Source: Streptomyces sp. NBC_01471
GTDB lineage: Bacteria; Actinomycetota; Actinomycetes; Streptomycetales; Streptomycetaceae
NCBI RefSeq assembly: GCF_041438865.1
Contig: NZ_CP109450.1
Span: forward strand, 6,140,501 to 6,204,500
Length of the DNA: 64,000 bases
Direction: 5' to 3'
The translations under genes and the position numbers were made by a program. The notes beneath the pieces are model-generated. The model saw only the letters and a list, made by a program, of their open reading frames with translations. It searched no databases and had not been told where the DNA came from. Positions 40,959-50,083 of this stretch are shown piece after piece. Within the stretch, counting starts at the first letter, position 1. Each line of letters opens with the position of its first letter.

Positions 40959-42278
40959 TCAGCGCTGGTACCGGTCGAGGACCCGCTGGCCGTCGCCGGT
41001 GAGCTCGGAGCGCAGCGAGTTCAGACCGATCGAGCCGTTGTAGTACTCCTGGAAGGCAGGGGTGGCGATCTTGTCCTTCCATTCCGCGTAGCCCCGCACC
41101 CCGAGTGCGGGGGAGGGGACCAGGTCGCCGGACATCCGACTGCCGGTACGCCAGCCGTTCTCGGGGGTGCGCAGTGCCGGGTCCTTCAGCGCCGAGCGGC
41201 TGCTCGGCAGCAGCCAGTCGCCGAGGGCGAGGCGCGCGGCGTTCTTGCCCTGGGTGAGGAACGAGACGAAGTCGACCGCCGCCTGCTTGTGCCGGGAGTC
41301 CTGCGCGACCGAGAGGGTCTGCGGGACGACCCCCTGCGAGCTGCCACCCGGTCCGCTCCCCGCGGGCATCGGCAGCACGGTCCAGCCGAAGCCCTTCGGC
41401 GCCTGCTGCTGGACCTGCTGCCGGAAGGAGAAGTTCAGCGGCACCATGGCGTACCGGCCCGCGAAGAAGCCCGGCAGGGTGTCCGAACCGCCCATGCCCA
41501 GACTGCTCCTGGGGGCGGTGTGGTCCTGGTTGATCTGCCGGTTGATGACCTGGGACACCGCCGAGTCGGCGGCGTCGAAGCTCACCTTGTTCTTGCCGCC
41601 CGTCTTCTTGAAGATCTGTCCGCCGGTGGACGCGGAGCTGTTGACGGACTGGCTCACCGGCTCCTTCATCGACCAGGCGACTCCGTACCGTTGCGTCCTT
41701 CCGCCCGCTCCCCGCACCGTGAGCTTCTTGGCGGCCTGCTCGAACTCCGGCCAGCTCCAGGGGCGTTCGGCGGTCGGGATCCGTACACCGGACGCCCTGA
41801 GCAGCCTGGTGGCGGCGACCATCACGCGCGGCTCCTGGAGGAACGGCACGCCGTAGACCCCCTTGCCGAAGGTGGTCATGGACCACGACTGGCGCGGGAT
41901 GTCCTTCTTCAGCGATGTGGGCAGCATCCCGCGCAGGTCGGCGAGGTAGCCGCCGTACGCGAAGTCGGTGAGGTCCGACGCGTCGTCATGGATGATGTCC
42001 GGCGCCCGGCCGCCCTCGAAGGAGGTGAGCAGCTGGTCGTGGATCCCGTCCCAGCTGCCCTGCACATATCTGACGTGGACATCGGGGTGCTGTCCGTTCC
42101 ACTGCGCGACCAGCGCCTTGTTGGCGGCCACCGAGTCCTTCTGCCAGGCCAGGCTGAGGAACTGGAGTGTGACACGGCCCGAGGAGTCGTCGCTCTTCCC
42201 CTGGCCGCAGCCGGTGACGAGGACGAGCCCGGCAGCGGCGGCCAGCGCCGTCACCGCGGTACGGATCCGGGTGCGCAT
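40959..42278 (-). CDS. Sugar ABC transporter solute-binding lipoprotein
   Basis: A 439-residue extracytoplasmic binding protein of the MalE-like cluster. A lipoprotein signal ends in LVTG|C with C24 as the lipidation site. The mature part shows LVAQWNGQHPDVHVRYVQGSWDG-type and APDIIHDDASD motifs of carbohydrate binders. It ends the operon permease-permease-binding protein; its ATG overlaps the stop of the upstream permease by one base. The sugar is not identifiable by eye. Confidence 0.92.
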   Translation of the reverse strand: MRTRIRTAVTALAAAAGLVLVTGCGQGKSDDSSGRVTLQFLSLAWQKDSVAANKALVAQWNGQHPDVHVRYVQGSWDGIHDQLLTSFEGGRAPDIIHDDASDLTDFAYGGYLADLRGMLPTSLKKDIPRQSWSMTTFGKGVYGVPFLQEPRVMVAATRLLRASGVRIPTAERPWSWPEFEQAAKKLTVRGAGGRTQRYGVAWSMKEPVSQSVNSSASTGGQIFKKTGGKNKVSFDAADSAVSQVINRQINQDHTAPRSSLGMGGSDTLPGFFAGRYAMVPLNFSFRQQVQQQAPKGFGWTVLPMPAGSGPGGSSQGVVPQTLSVAQDSRHKQAAVDFVSFLTQGKNAARLALGDWLLPSSRSALKDPALRTPENGWRTGSRMSGDLVPSPALGVRGYAEWKDKIATPAFQEYYNGSIGLNSLRSELTGDGQRVLDRYQR

Positions 42279-43132
42279 CAGCCCTTCACCGCCCCTGCGA
42301 GCATGCCGCCGACCAGTCTGCGCTGGAGCAGCGCGAAGAAGAGCAGGCTGGGGAGGGTGGCGATGACGGAGGCCGCGGCGAGCGGCCCCAGGTCGGCGAC
42401 GCCTTCGGCGCCGATGAAACGGGTGAGGATCACGGACATCGTCTGGTTCTCCGGGGACTTGAGCAGTACGAGGGCGAAGAAGAACTCGTTCCAGGCGGTG
42501 ACGAAGGTGAACATCGCGGTGGCGACCAGCCCCGGGGTGAGCAGCGGCAGGACCACACTGACCAGGGTCCGCAGCCGTCCCGCGCCGTCGACGGCCGCGG
42601 CCTCCTCCAGCGTGGCCGGCACGGCCTTGACGTACCCCTGGAGCATCCAGAGCGAGAACGGCAGGTTCCAGACCACGTACACCCCGGTCAGGCCGGCGAG
42701 CGAGTCGATCAGGTGCAGGTTCTTCAGCACCAGGAACAGCGGGATGATGACGAGTACGAACGGGAACATCTGGCTGACCAGCACCCAGCCGTTGGCCACC
42801 GTGGACATCCGGCTGCGGAAGCGGACCAGGACATACGCGGCGGGCACCGCGAGCACCACCGAGATCACCGTCGCGCCGCCCGCCACGATCAGGCTGTTGA
42901 GCGCGGAGTGCAGCAGCGGCTGCGCGTCGAAGGCGGCTCTGAAGTTGTCCAGGGTCGGATGCCGGGGGAGCCAGGTGGGGCTGATCGATCCCAGTTCACG
43001 GGGGGACTTGAACGCGGTGGACACCAGCCACACCAGCGGGAACGCGAGGAAGACCAGGTAGCACAGGAGGGCCAGGTACTGACCGGTGCGGCCGGCCGTC
43101 CGCCGGACGCGGATCCGTGCGGGGACGCTCAT
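42278..43132 (-). CDS. Sugar ABC transporter permease, MalG type
   Basis: A 284-residue permease with six membrane segments. The EAA loop that docks the ATPase reads EEAAAVDGAG, followed by VVLPLLTPGLVA. Short N-terminal cytoplasmic part before the first helix, as in MalG. The start overlaps the end of the MalF-type permease (ATGA-like), so the three genes are coupled. Confidence 0.93.
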   Translation of the reverse strand: MSVPARIRVRRTAGRTGQYLALLCYLVFLAFPLVWLVSTAFKSPRELGSISPTWLPRHPTLDNFRAAFDAQPLLHSALNSLIVAGGATVISVVLAVPAAYVLVRFRSRMSTVANGWVLVSQMFPFVLVIIPLFLVLKNLHLIDSLAGLTGVYVVWNLPFSLWMLQGYVKAVPATLEEAAAVDGAGRLRTLVSVVLPLLTPGLVATAMFTFVTAWNEFFFALVLLKSPENQTMSVILTRFIGAEGVADLGPLAAASVIATLPSLLFFALLQRRLVGGMLAGAVKG

Positions 43133-44088
43133 GCCGCCTCCTCCTTGAGCTTCTTGCGCAGGAACGCGGTGAGGAGGACGGCGATGAGGGCCACCATCAC
43201 CAGGCCCATCGCGGCCGCGTAGCCGAACTGGCCGTAGGTGAAGGCCTCTTCGTACGAGAAGAGCATCGGCAGCCGGGTCCTACCGCCGGGGCCTCCCTGT
43301 GTCAGTACATAGACCAGGCCGAACGAGTTGAAGTTCCAGATGAAGTTCAGCGCGGTCACGGCGGCGGCCACCGGTCCGAGGGCCGGCCAGGTCACGGTGG
43401 TGAAGCGGCGCCACAGGCCGGCGCCGTCGAGCTGTGCGGCCTCCTTCAGTTCCACCGGCACGTTCTGCAGCCCGGCCAGCAGCACCACGGTGGTCTGCGG
43501 CATCCCAGCCCACACGCCGACCACGATGACGGCCGGGAGCGCGACCGGGAGGCTGGTCAGCCAGTCGACGTTGTCGCTGATCAGGTGCAGCTGCGTCAGT
43601 GTCCTGTTGAGAATGCCCGCGTCCGGGTGGTACACGAGGCGCCACATGATCCCGACGACCACCTCGGGCATGGCCCAGGGGACCAGCGCGAGCGTGCGCG
43701 CCAGCCAGCGGAGGCGCAGGTTCTCGTTGAGCAGCAGGGCAAGTCCCAGCGCCATCGCGAACTGCAGCGCGGTGACACTGACGGCCCAGACGACGCCGGT
43801 CCTGAACGACTCCCAGAACAGCGTGTCGTGCAGCAGGTCGGCGAAGTTGGCGAACCCGGTGAACCGGGTCGGCGTCGTGCGCCCGGCCTGTGCGTCGGTG
43901 AAGGCGAGCGAGAAGCCGTACAGCAGCGGACCCACGCTGAGCACCAGGATCGGGATCAGGGCGGGCGCCAGCAGGAACCAGGCTCCCCGGTCCAGACCGA
44001 GCGCCCGCTTGCGCTGGTCGGGGGTGCGGGGCGGTGGGGCGCCGCGGTGGCCCACGGCGTCTTTGCCACGGGCTGCGGTGAGACTCAT
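43129..44088 (-). CDS. Sugar ABC transporter permease, MalF type
   Basis: About 319 residues with six or more membrane segments and an EAA loop KEAAQLDGAGLWRRF. First gene of the importer operon. ATG 44088 (MSLTAARG) is preferred because GAGG lies six bases upstream; in-frame starts further upstream would extend into the promoter. No ATPase gene is present in the operon, the usual Streptomyces arrangement in which MsiK energises several sugar importers; that link is inferred. Confidence 0.92.
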   Translation of the reverse strand: MSLTAARGKDAVGHRGAPPPRTPDQRKRALGLDRGAWFLLAPALIPILVLSVGPLLYGFSLAFTDAQAGRTTPTRFTGFANFADLLHDTLFWESFRTGVVWAVSVTALQFAMALGLALLLNENLRLRWLARTLALVPWAMPEVVVGIMWRLVYHPDAGILNRTLTQLHLISDNVDWLTSLPVALPAVIVVGVWAGMPQTTVVLLAGLQNVPVELKEAAQLDGAGLWRRFTTVTWPALGPVAAAVTALNFIWNFNSFGLVYVLTQGGPGGRTRLPMLFSYEEAFTYGQFGYAAAMGLVMVALIAVLLTAFLRKKLKEEAA

Positions 44089-44211
44089 ACGGACCTCGGG
44101 TTCTCCGGGCCGGTCGCCGGCGCGGTGGAGGCGCGGAGCAGGGACCGCCGCGAGCTCGCCCTCCACGACCGCGTCGGTGGGGACGGACGCGATGGACACC
44201 CCGGGCGCTCG

Positions 44212-44225
44212 GCGAAACGTTTACA
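44212..44225 (-). promoter_or_regulatory. LacI-family operator-like site upstream of the sugar importer
   Basis: TGTAAACGTTTCGC (minus strand) contains the perfect core AAACGTTT and matches the general LacI/CcpA operator pattern of a CG centre with flanking A/T. It lies ~125 bases before the first permease start. No LacI gene is adjacent. Confidence 0.5.
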
Positions 44226-44343
44226 GATAGTGCGAACCCGTCTCCGGGGCGTCAACGCGCCTGTCGTGTGATCCATGTCTCCATGGTCTTTCGGGGAGAT
44301 CGCATCCGGGCTGGTCCCGGCCCTCCGCACCCCTGGTAAGTAC

Positions 44344-44371
44344 GGCCTTCCTTGCTGGCGGAGGCCATTTT
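44344..44371 (+). terminator. Hairpin with T-run in the VIT-gene leader
   Basis: GGCCTTC-n10-GAGGCC followed by ATTTTT looks like a factor-independent terminator, rare in this genus, about 75 bases before the VIT start. It could end a short leader RNA or attenuate the gene. The stem is only 6-7 bp with one wobble pair. Confidence 0.4.
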
Positions 44372-44447
44372 TCGTGCGTACTTTCGAGTGTGTTCCCGGG
44401 TCGCTGTGCGGCGTGGGGGTGCTGACGAAAAGAGAGGGCGGGGACCG

Positions 44448-45179
44448 ATGTCCATCATGGAGAACGAGGCGGCGCTGCACGAGGCGCACCGCGACAACCA
44501 CACCCACCGGGATGTCAATGGCGGCTGGCTGCGCCCTGCCGTCTTCGGTGCGATGGACGGACTGGTCTCCAACCTCGCGCTGATGACCGGGGTCGCGGGC
44601 GGCGACGTCTCGCACCGCACCATCGTGATCACCGGGCTGGTGGGACTGGCGGCCGGAGCCTTCTCGATGGCTGCGGGCGAGTACACCTCGGTCGCCTCGC
44701 AGCGCGAGCTCGTACAGGCCGAACTCGAAGTCGAGCGGGGGGAGTTGCGCAAGCACCCGCTGGACGAGATGAAGGAGCTCGCAGCGCTCTACGTATCGCG
44801 CGGGGTGGAGCCCGGGCTGGCGGCCGCGGTCGCCGAACAGCTCTCCCGGGACCCCGAGCAGGCACTGGAGATCCATGCCAGGGAGGAGCTGGGCATCGAC
44901 CCGGACGACCTTCCTTCCCCGCTGGTCGCCGCGGTGTCGTCCTTCGGCGCCTTCGCGCTGGGTGCGCTGCTCCCGCTGCTGCCGTACCTCCTCGGCGCCA
45001 CCGCGCTCTGGCCGGCCCTGCTGCTGGCGCTGATCGGGCTCTTCGGCTGCGGCGCCGTGGTGGCGCGGGTCACCGCACGCTCCTGGTGGTACAGCGGGCT
45101 CCGGCAGCTGGCGCTGGGCGGGGCGGCGGCCGGGATCACCTACGCGCTCGGCACGCTGTTCGGTACCGCGGTGGGCTGA
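44448..45179 (+). CDS. VIT1/CCC1-family iron or manganese transporter
   Basis: A 243-residue membrane protein with five hydrophobic segments. Diagnostic are the N-terminal GGWLRPAVFGAMDGLVSNLALMTGV (the first helix with metal-site Asp) and AAGAFSMAAGEYTSVASQRE, followed by the cytoplasmic helical metal-binding domain rich in Glu (ELEVERGELRKHPLDEMKEL). The family exports or compartmentalises Fe2+ or Mn2+. ATG 44448 follows GGGCGGGGA. Confidence 0.92.
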   Translation: MSIMENEAALHEAHRDNHTHRDVNGGWLRPAVFGAMDGLVSNLALMTGVAGGDVSHRTIVITGLVGLAAGAFSMAAGEYTSVASQRELVQAELEVERGELRKHPLDEMKELAALYVSRGVEPGLAAAVAEQLSRDPEQALEIHAREELGIDPDDLPSPLVAAVSSFGAFALGALLPLLPYLLGATALWPALLLALIGLFGCGAVVARVTARSWWYSGLRQLALGGAAAGITYALGTLFGTAVG

Positions 45180-45288
45180 CGGGCTGAAGGGGTGGCCTTC
45201 GGCGCGACGGAGTGAGACATTATGCGTCCCGCATCATAGGTATCGGTTACCGGGCGGTTTCGAGCCCCGGACCACCGGGCATAAGCGG

Positions 45289-45322
45289 GGAACGCCGCAG
45301 GCAACGTCGCCTGCTCCGTTCC
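45289..45322 (+). terminator. Two-part hairpin downstream of the VIT gene
   Basis: GGAACG-CC-GCAGGC-n6-GCCTGC-TC-CGTTCC pairs fully except for a 2x2 internal loop. It lies 110 bases after the VIT stop and 180 before gltB. It may be a terminator or part of the gltB leader. Confidence 0.5.
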
Positions 45323-45426
45323 GGGCCCACGGACGCTGACTCCGGCCGTGTCGCCCCCGCTTCCACCGCTCTGCGGTGTCCGCATGCTGGAATGAAACAT
45401 CCGCTTTTCGAGAAGCATTCCATCAT

Positions 45427-45442
45427 GTAACCTGCTCGAAAT
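45427..45442 (+). promoter_or_regulatory. GlnR-box-like sequence upstream of gltB
   Basis: GTAAC-n6-GAAAT closely follows the actinobacterial GlnR half-site pair gTnAC-n6-GaAAc. Nitrogen control of glutamate synthase would make sense, but a second box at the usual 22-base period was not convincing. Confidence 0.45.
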
Positions 45443-45505
45443 TTCGCAGAGGGCCAACGTCGTCCCTATGCACTTGCATATGCCACGACGACGACGGGAG
45501 AGCCG

Positions 45506-48500
45506 ATGCGCATCCACGCCTGGTCGCCCATGGAGGGTCGCCCCGCCCCGCAGGGGATGTACGACCCCAGCAACGAACACGATGCCTGCGGTGTCGGGTT
45601 CGTGGCCACTCTTACCGGCGTGGCCAGCCACGAGCTGGTCGAGCAGGCGCTGACCGTACTGCGCAATCTCGAACACCGCGGCGCCACCGGATCCGAGCCG
45701 GACTCCGGCGACGGCGCCGGAATCCTGCTCCAGGTACCCGATGCCTTCCTGCGTGAGGCCACCGCATTCGAGCTTCCCGAAGCGGGCGCGTACGCCGTCG
45801 GCATCGGCTTCCTGCCGCTCGACGACAGCCCCGCCGCCGTCTCCCGGATAGAGGCGCTGGCCGCCGAGGAAGGCCTCACCGTCCTCGGCTGGCGCGACGT
45901 CCCGGTGACCCCGGACCTGCTGGGCAGCCTGGCCCGCGCCACCATGCCCGAGTTCCGCCAGCTCTTCGTCGCCGACGCGGCGGACGGCCAGGACGCCCCC
46001 GCGACGGGCATCGCGCTCGACCGCAAGGCATTCGTCCTGCGCAAGCGCGCCGAGCGCGAGGCCGGTGTCTACTTCCCCTCGCTCTCCGCCCGCACGATCG
46101 TCTACAAGGGCATGCTCACGACGGGCCAGCTGGAACCGTTCTTCCCGGACCTCTCCGACCGCCGCTTCGCCACCGCCGTCGCGCTGGTGCACTCGCGCTT
46201 CTCGACGAACACCTTCCCGAGCTGGCCGCTCGCCCACCCGTACCGCTTCGTCGCGCACAACGGCGAGATCAACACGGTCAAGGGCAACCGCAACTGGATG
46301 AAGGCCCGCGAGTCCCAGCTCGCGTCCGACCTCTTCGGACCGCAGAAGCTGGACCGGATCTTCCCCCTCTGCACCCCCGACGCCTCGGACTCCGCCTCGT
46401 TCGACGAGGTCCTGGAGCTCCTGCACCTCGGCGGCCGCTCGCTCCCGCACTCCGTGCTGATGATGGTCCCCGAGGCGTGGGAGAACCACGAGTCGATGGA
46501 CCCGGCACGCCGGGCCTTCTACCAGTACCACGCGACGATGATGGAGCCCTGGGACGGCCCCGCCTGCGTCACCTTCACCGACGGCACGCAGGTCGGCGCG
46601 GTCCTCGACCGCAACGGTCTGCGCCCCGGCCGGTACTGGGTGACCGACGACGGCCTCGTCGTCCTCTCGTCCGAGGTCGGCGTCCTGGACATCGACCCCG
46701 CGAAGGTCGTCCGCAAGGGCCGCCTGCAGCCCGGCCGGATGTTCCTCGTGGACACCGCCGAGCACCGCATCATCGAGGACGACGAGATCAAGGCCGGCCT
46801 CGCCGCCGAGCAGCCGTACGAGGAGTGGCTGGAGAGCGGTGAGATCGAGCTCGAGGACCTCCCCGAGCGCGAGCACATCGTGCACACCCACGCCTCGGTC
46901 ACCCGCCGCCAGCAGACCTTCGGCTACACTGAGGAGGAGCTGCGCGTCATCCTCGCGCCCATGGCCCGCACCTCGGGCGAGCCGCTCGGCTCGATGGGCA
47001 CGGACTCGCCGATCGCCGCGCTCTCCGCGCGCCCCAGGCTGCTCTTCGACTACTTCACCCAGCTCTTCGCCCAGGTCACCAACCCGCCGCTGGACGCCAT
47101 CCGCGAGGAGCTCGTCACCTCGCTGCGCTCCACGCTCGGGCCCGCGGGCAACATCCTGGAGCCCACCGCGGCCGCCTGCCGCAGCGTGACGCTGCCGTTC
47201 CCGGTGATCGACAACGACGAGCTGGCCAAGCTCATACACATCAACGCCGACGGCGACATGCCGGGGATGAAGGCCGCGACGCTCGCCGGCCTCTACCGGG
47301 TCGGCGGTGGCGGCGAGGCGCTGGCCGCCCGGCTGAAGGACATCTGCGACGAGACCGACGCGGCCATCGAGGCCGGTGCCCGGCTGATCGTCCTCTCCGA
47401 CCGGCACTCCGACGCCGAGCACGCCCCGATCCCGTCGCTGCTGCTCACCTCGGCCGTCCACCACCACCTCATCCGCACCAAGCAGCGCACTCAGGTGGGG
47501 CTGCTCGTCGAGGCCGGTGACGTCCGCGAGGTGCACCACGTCGCGCTGCTCATCGGGTACGGCGCCGCCGCCGTCAACCCGTACCTCGCCATGGAGTCCG
47601 TCGAGGACCTGGTCCGCGCCGGCACCTTCATCGAGGGCCTGGAGCCCGAGCAGGCCATCCGCAACCTGATCTACGCCCTCGGCAAGGGCGTCCTGAAGGT
47701 CATGTCCAAGATGGGCATCTCGACCGTGGCCTCCTACCGGGGCGCGCAGGTCTTCGAGGCCGTCGGCCTCGACCAGTCCTTCGTCGACACGTACTTCAAC
47801 GGCACCGCGACCAAGATCGGCGGCGCCGGACTCGACGTCGTCGCCACCGAGGTCGCCGCCCGCCACGCCAAGGCGTATCCCGCGTCCGGCATCTCCGCCT
47901 CGCACCGCAAGCTGGAGATCGGCGGCGAGTACCAGTGGCGCCGTGAGGGCGAGCCGCACCTCTTCGACCCGGACACGGTCTTCCGCCTCCAGCACGCGGC
48001 GCGCTCCGGCCGGTACGACATCTTCAAGAAGTACACGGACCGGGTGAACGAGCAGTCCGAGCGGCTGATGACGCTCCGCGGCCTGTTCGGCTTCGCCTCC
48101 GGCCGCGAGTCCATCCCGCTCGACGAGGTCGAGCCCGCGTCCGAGATCGTCAAGCGCTTCTCCACCGGCGCCATGTCGTACGGCTCCATCTCCAAGGAGG
48201 CGCACGAGACCCTCGCCATCGCCATGAACCAGCTGGGCGGCAAGTCCAACACCGGTGAGGGCGGCGAGGACGCGGACCGGCTGTACGACCCGGCGCGCCG
48301 CTCGTCCATCAAGCAGGTCGCGTCCGGCCGCTTCGGTGTGACCAGCGAGTACCTGGTCAACGCGGACGACATCCAGATCAAGATGGCGCAGGGCGCGAAG
48401 CCCGGCGAGGGCGGCCAGCTGCCCGGCCACAAGGTCTACCCGTGGGTCGCCAAGACGCGTCACTCGACGCCGGGCGTCGGCCTCATCTCGCCGCCGCCGC

Positions 48501-50083
48501 ACCACGACATCTACTCCATCGAGGATCTCGCCCAGCTGATCCACGACCTGAAGAACGCCAACCCGGCGGCCCGCATCCACGTGAAGCTGGTCTCCGAGGT
48601 CGGTGTCGGCACGGTCGCCGCGGGCGTCTCCAAGGCGCACGCGGACGTCGTCCTCATCTCCGGCCACGACGGTGGCACGGGCGCGTCCCCGCTCACCTCG
48701 CTGAAGCACGCGGGCGGCCCCTGGGAGCTCGGCCTCGCCGAGACCCAGCAGACGCTGCTGCTCAACGGCCTGCGCGACCGCATCGTCGTACAGACCGACG
48801 GTCAGCTCAAGACCGGCCGCGACGTCATCATCGCCGCGCTCCTCGGCGCCGAGGAGTTCGGTTTCGCGACCGCGCCACTCGTCGTCTCGGGCTGCGTCAT
48901 GATGCGCGTCTGTCACCTGGACACCTGCCCGGTCGGCATCGCCACCCAGAACCCGGTGCTGCGCGAGCGCTTCTCCGGCAAGGCCGAGTACATCGTGAAC
49001 TTCTTCCGGTTCATCGCCGAAGAGGTCCGCGAACTCCTCGCCGAGCTGGGCTTCCGTACGCTGGAGGAGGCCGTCGGTCACGCCGAGCTGCTCGACACCG
49101 AGCGCGCCGTGAACCACTGGAAGGCGCAGGGGCTCGACCTCAACCCGCTCTTCCACGTCCCGGAGCTGCCCGAGGGCGCGGCACGCCACCGCACCGCCGT
49201 ACAGGACCACGGCCTGGAGAAGGCGCTCGACAACCAGCTGATCAAGCTGGCCGCCGACGCGCTGGACGCCGACTCCGCGGAGGCCGCCCAGCCGGTCCGC
49301 GCGCAGATCGCCATCCGGAACATCAACCGGACGGTCGGCACCATGCTCGGCCACGAGGTGACGAAGAAGTTCGGTGGCGCGGGCCTGCCCGACGACACCA
49401 TCGACATCACCTTCACCGGCTCCGCTGGCCAGTCCTTCGGCGCCTTCGCCCCGCGCGGGGTGACACTCCGGCTGGAGGGCGACGCCAACGACTACGTCGG
49501 CAAGGGCCTCTCCGGCGGCCGGGTCGTCGTCCGCCCGGACCGCGGCGCCGAGCACCTCGCCGAGTACTCCACCATCGCGGGCAACACCATCGCCTACGGC
49601 GCGACCGGCGGCGAGCTGTTCCTGCGCGGCCGCACCGGCGAGCGGTTCTGCGTCCGCAACTCCGGCGCGACGGTCGTCTCGGAAGGCGTGGGCGACCACG
49701 GCTGCGAGTACATGACCGGCGGCCACGCCGTGGTCATCGGCGAGACCGGGCGGAACTTCGCCGCCGGTATGTCGGGCGGTGTCGCCTACGTCATCGACCT
49801 GGACCGCGACAACGTCAACGCCGGCAACATCGGCGCGGTCGAGCCCGTCGACGACTCCGACAAGCAGTGGCTGCACGACGTCGTGCGCCGCCACCAGGAG
49901 GAGACCGGCTCCACCGTGGCCGAGAAGCTGCTGGCCGACTGGGACACCGCGGCCGCCCGCTTCAGCAAGATCATCCCGACCACCTACAAGGCAGTGCTCG
50001 CCGCCAAGGACGCCGCTGAGCTGGCAGGTCTCTCCGAGAACGAGACCACCGAGAAGATGATGGAGGCGGCGACCAATGGCTGA
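45506..50083 (+). CDS. gltB: Glutamate synthase (NADPH) large subunit
   Basis: Transfers glutamine amide nitrogen to 2-oxoglutarate; works with GltD in ammonium assimilation. The 1525-residue product contains, in order, a class II glutaminase domain whose nucleophile is C28 (ACGVGFVA), implying removal of a 27-residue propeptide, a central domain, the FMN-binding TIM barrel (KPGEGGQLPGHK, SGHDGGTGASPLTS), the 3Fe-4S cysteines in CVMMRVCHLDTC, and the C-terminal GXGXG beta-helix (GNTIAYGATGGELFLRG). Full length. Overlaps gltD by eight bases. Confidence 0.97.
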   Translation: MRIHAWSPMEGRPAPQGMYDPSNEHDACGVGFVATLTGVASHELVEQALTVLRNLEHRGATGSEPDSGDGAGILLQVPDAFLREATAFELPEAGAYAVGIGFLPLDDSPAAVSRIEALAAEEGLTVLGWRDVPVTPDLLGSLARATMPEFRQLFVADAADGQDAPATGIALDRKAFVLRKRAEREAGVYFPSLSARTIVYKGMLTTGQLEPFFPDLSDRRFATAVALVHSRFSTNTFPSWPLAHPYRFVAHNGEINTVKGNRNWMKARESQLASDLFGPQKLDRIFPLCTPDASDSASFDEVLELLHLGGRSLPHSVLMMVPEAWENHESMDPARRAFYQYHATMMEPWDGPACVTFTDGTQVGAVLDRNGLRPGRYWVTDDGLVVLSSEVGVLDIDPAKVVRKGRLQPGRMFLVDTAEHRIIEDDEIKAGLAAEQPYEEWLESGEIELEDLPEREHIVHTHASVTRRQQTFGYTEEELRVILAPMARTSGEPLGSMGTDSPIAALSARPRLLFDYFTQLFAQVTNPPLDAIREELVTSLRSTLGPAGNILEPTAAACRSVTLPFPVIDNDELAKLIHINADGDMPGMKAATLAGLYRVGGGGEALAARLKDICDETDAAIEAGARLIVLSDRHSDAEHAPIPSLLLTSAVHHHLIRTKQRTQVGLLVEAGDVREVHHVALLIGYGAAAVNPYLAMESVEDLVRAGTFIEGLEPEQAIRNLIYALGKGVLKVMSKMGISTVASYRGAQVFEAVGLDQSFVDTYFNGTATKIGGAGLDVVATEVAARHAKAYPASGISASHRKLEIGGEYQWRREGEPHLFDPDTVFRLQHAARSGRYDIFKKYTDRVNEQSERLMTLRGLFGFASGRESIPLDEVEPASEIVKRFSTGAMSYGSISKEAHETLAIAMNQLGGKSNTGEGGEDADRLYDPARRSSIKQVASGRFGVTSEYLVNADDIQIKMAQGAKPGEGGQLPGHKVYPWVAKTRHSTPGVGLISPPPHHDIYSIEDLAQLIHDLKNANPAARIHVKLVSEVGVGTVAAGVSKAHADVVLISGHDGGTGASPLTSLKHAGGPWELGLAETQQTLLLNGLRDRIVVQTDGQLKTGRDVIIAALLGAEEFGFATAPLVVSGCVMMRVCHLDTCPVGIATQNPVLRERFSGKAEYIVNFFRFIAEEVRELLAELGFRTLEEAVGHAELLDTERAVNHWKAQGLDLNPLFHVPELPEGAARHRTAVQDHGLEKALDNQLIKLAADALDADSAEAAQPVRAQIAIRNINRTVGTMLGHEVTKKFGGAGLPDDTIDITFTGSAGQSFGAFAPRGVTLRLEGDANDYVGKGLSGGRVVVRPDRGAEHLAEYSTIAGNTIAYGATGGELFLRGRTGERFCVRNSGATVVSEGVGDHGCEYMTGGHAVVIGETGRNFAAGMSGGVAYVIDLDRDNVNAGNIGAVEPVDDSDKQWLHDVVRRHQEETGSTVAEKLLADWDTAAARFSKIIPTTYKAVLAAKDAAELAGLSENETTEKMMEAATNG

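Larger units (their letters stand above)
44089..44447. other. Divergent regulatory region, sugar importer and VIT-family gene
   Basis: No gene is supported in these 359 bases. It holds a LacI-type operator-like palindrome (44212-44225) on the importer side and a hairpin followed by a T-run (44344-44371) on the VIT side. Confidence 0.5.
45180..45505. other. gltBD upstream region with structured elements
   Basis: No gene is supported. The 326 bases include a two-part hairpin (45289-45322), an inverted repeat GGAATG...CATTCC (45389-45421) enclosing a small GCTT/AAGC stem, a GlnR-box-like sequence (45427-45442), and the palindrome CGAAATTTCG (45437-45446). This stretch is visibly more AT-rich than its surroundings. 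Confidence 0.55.
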
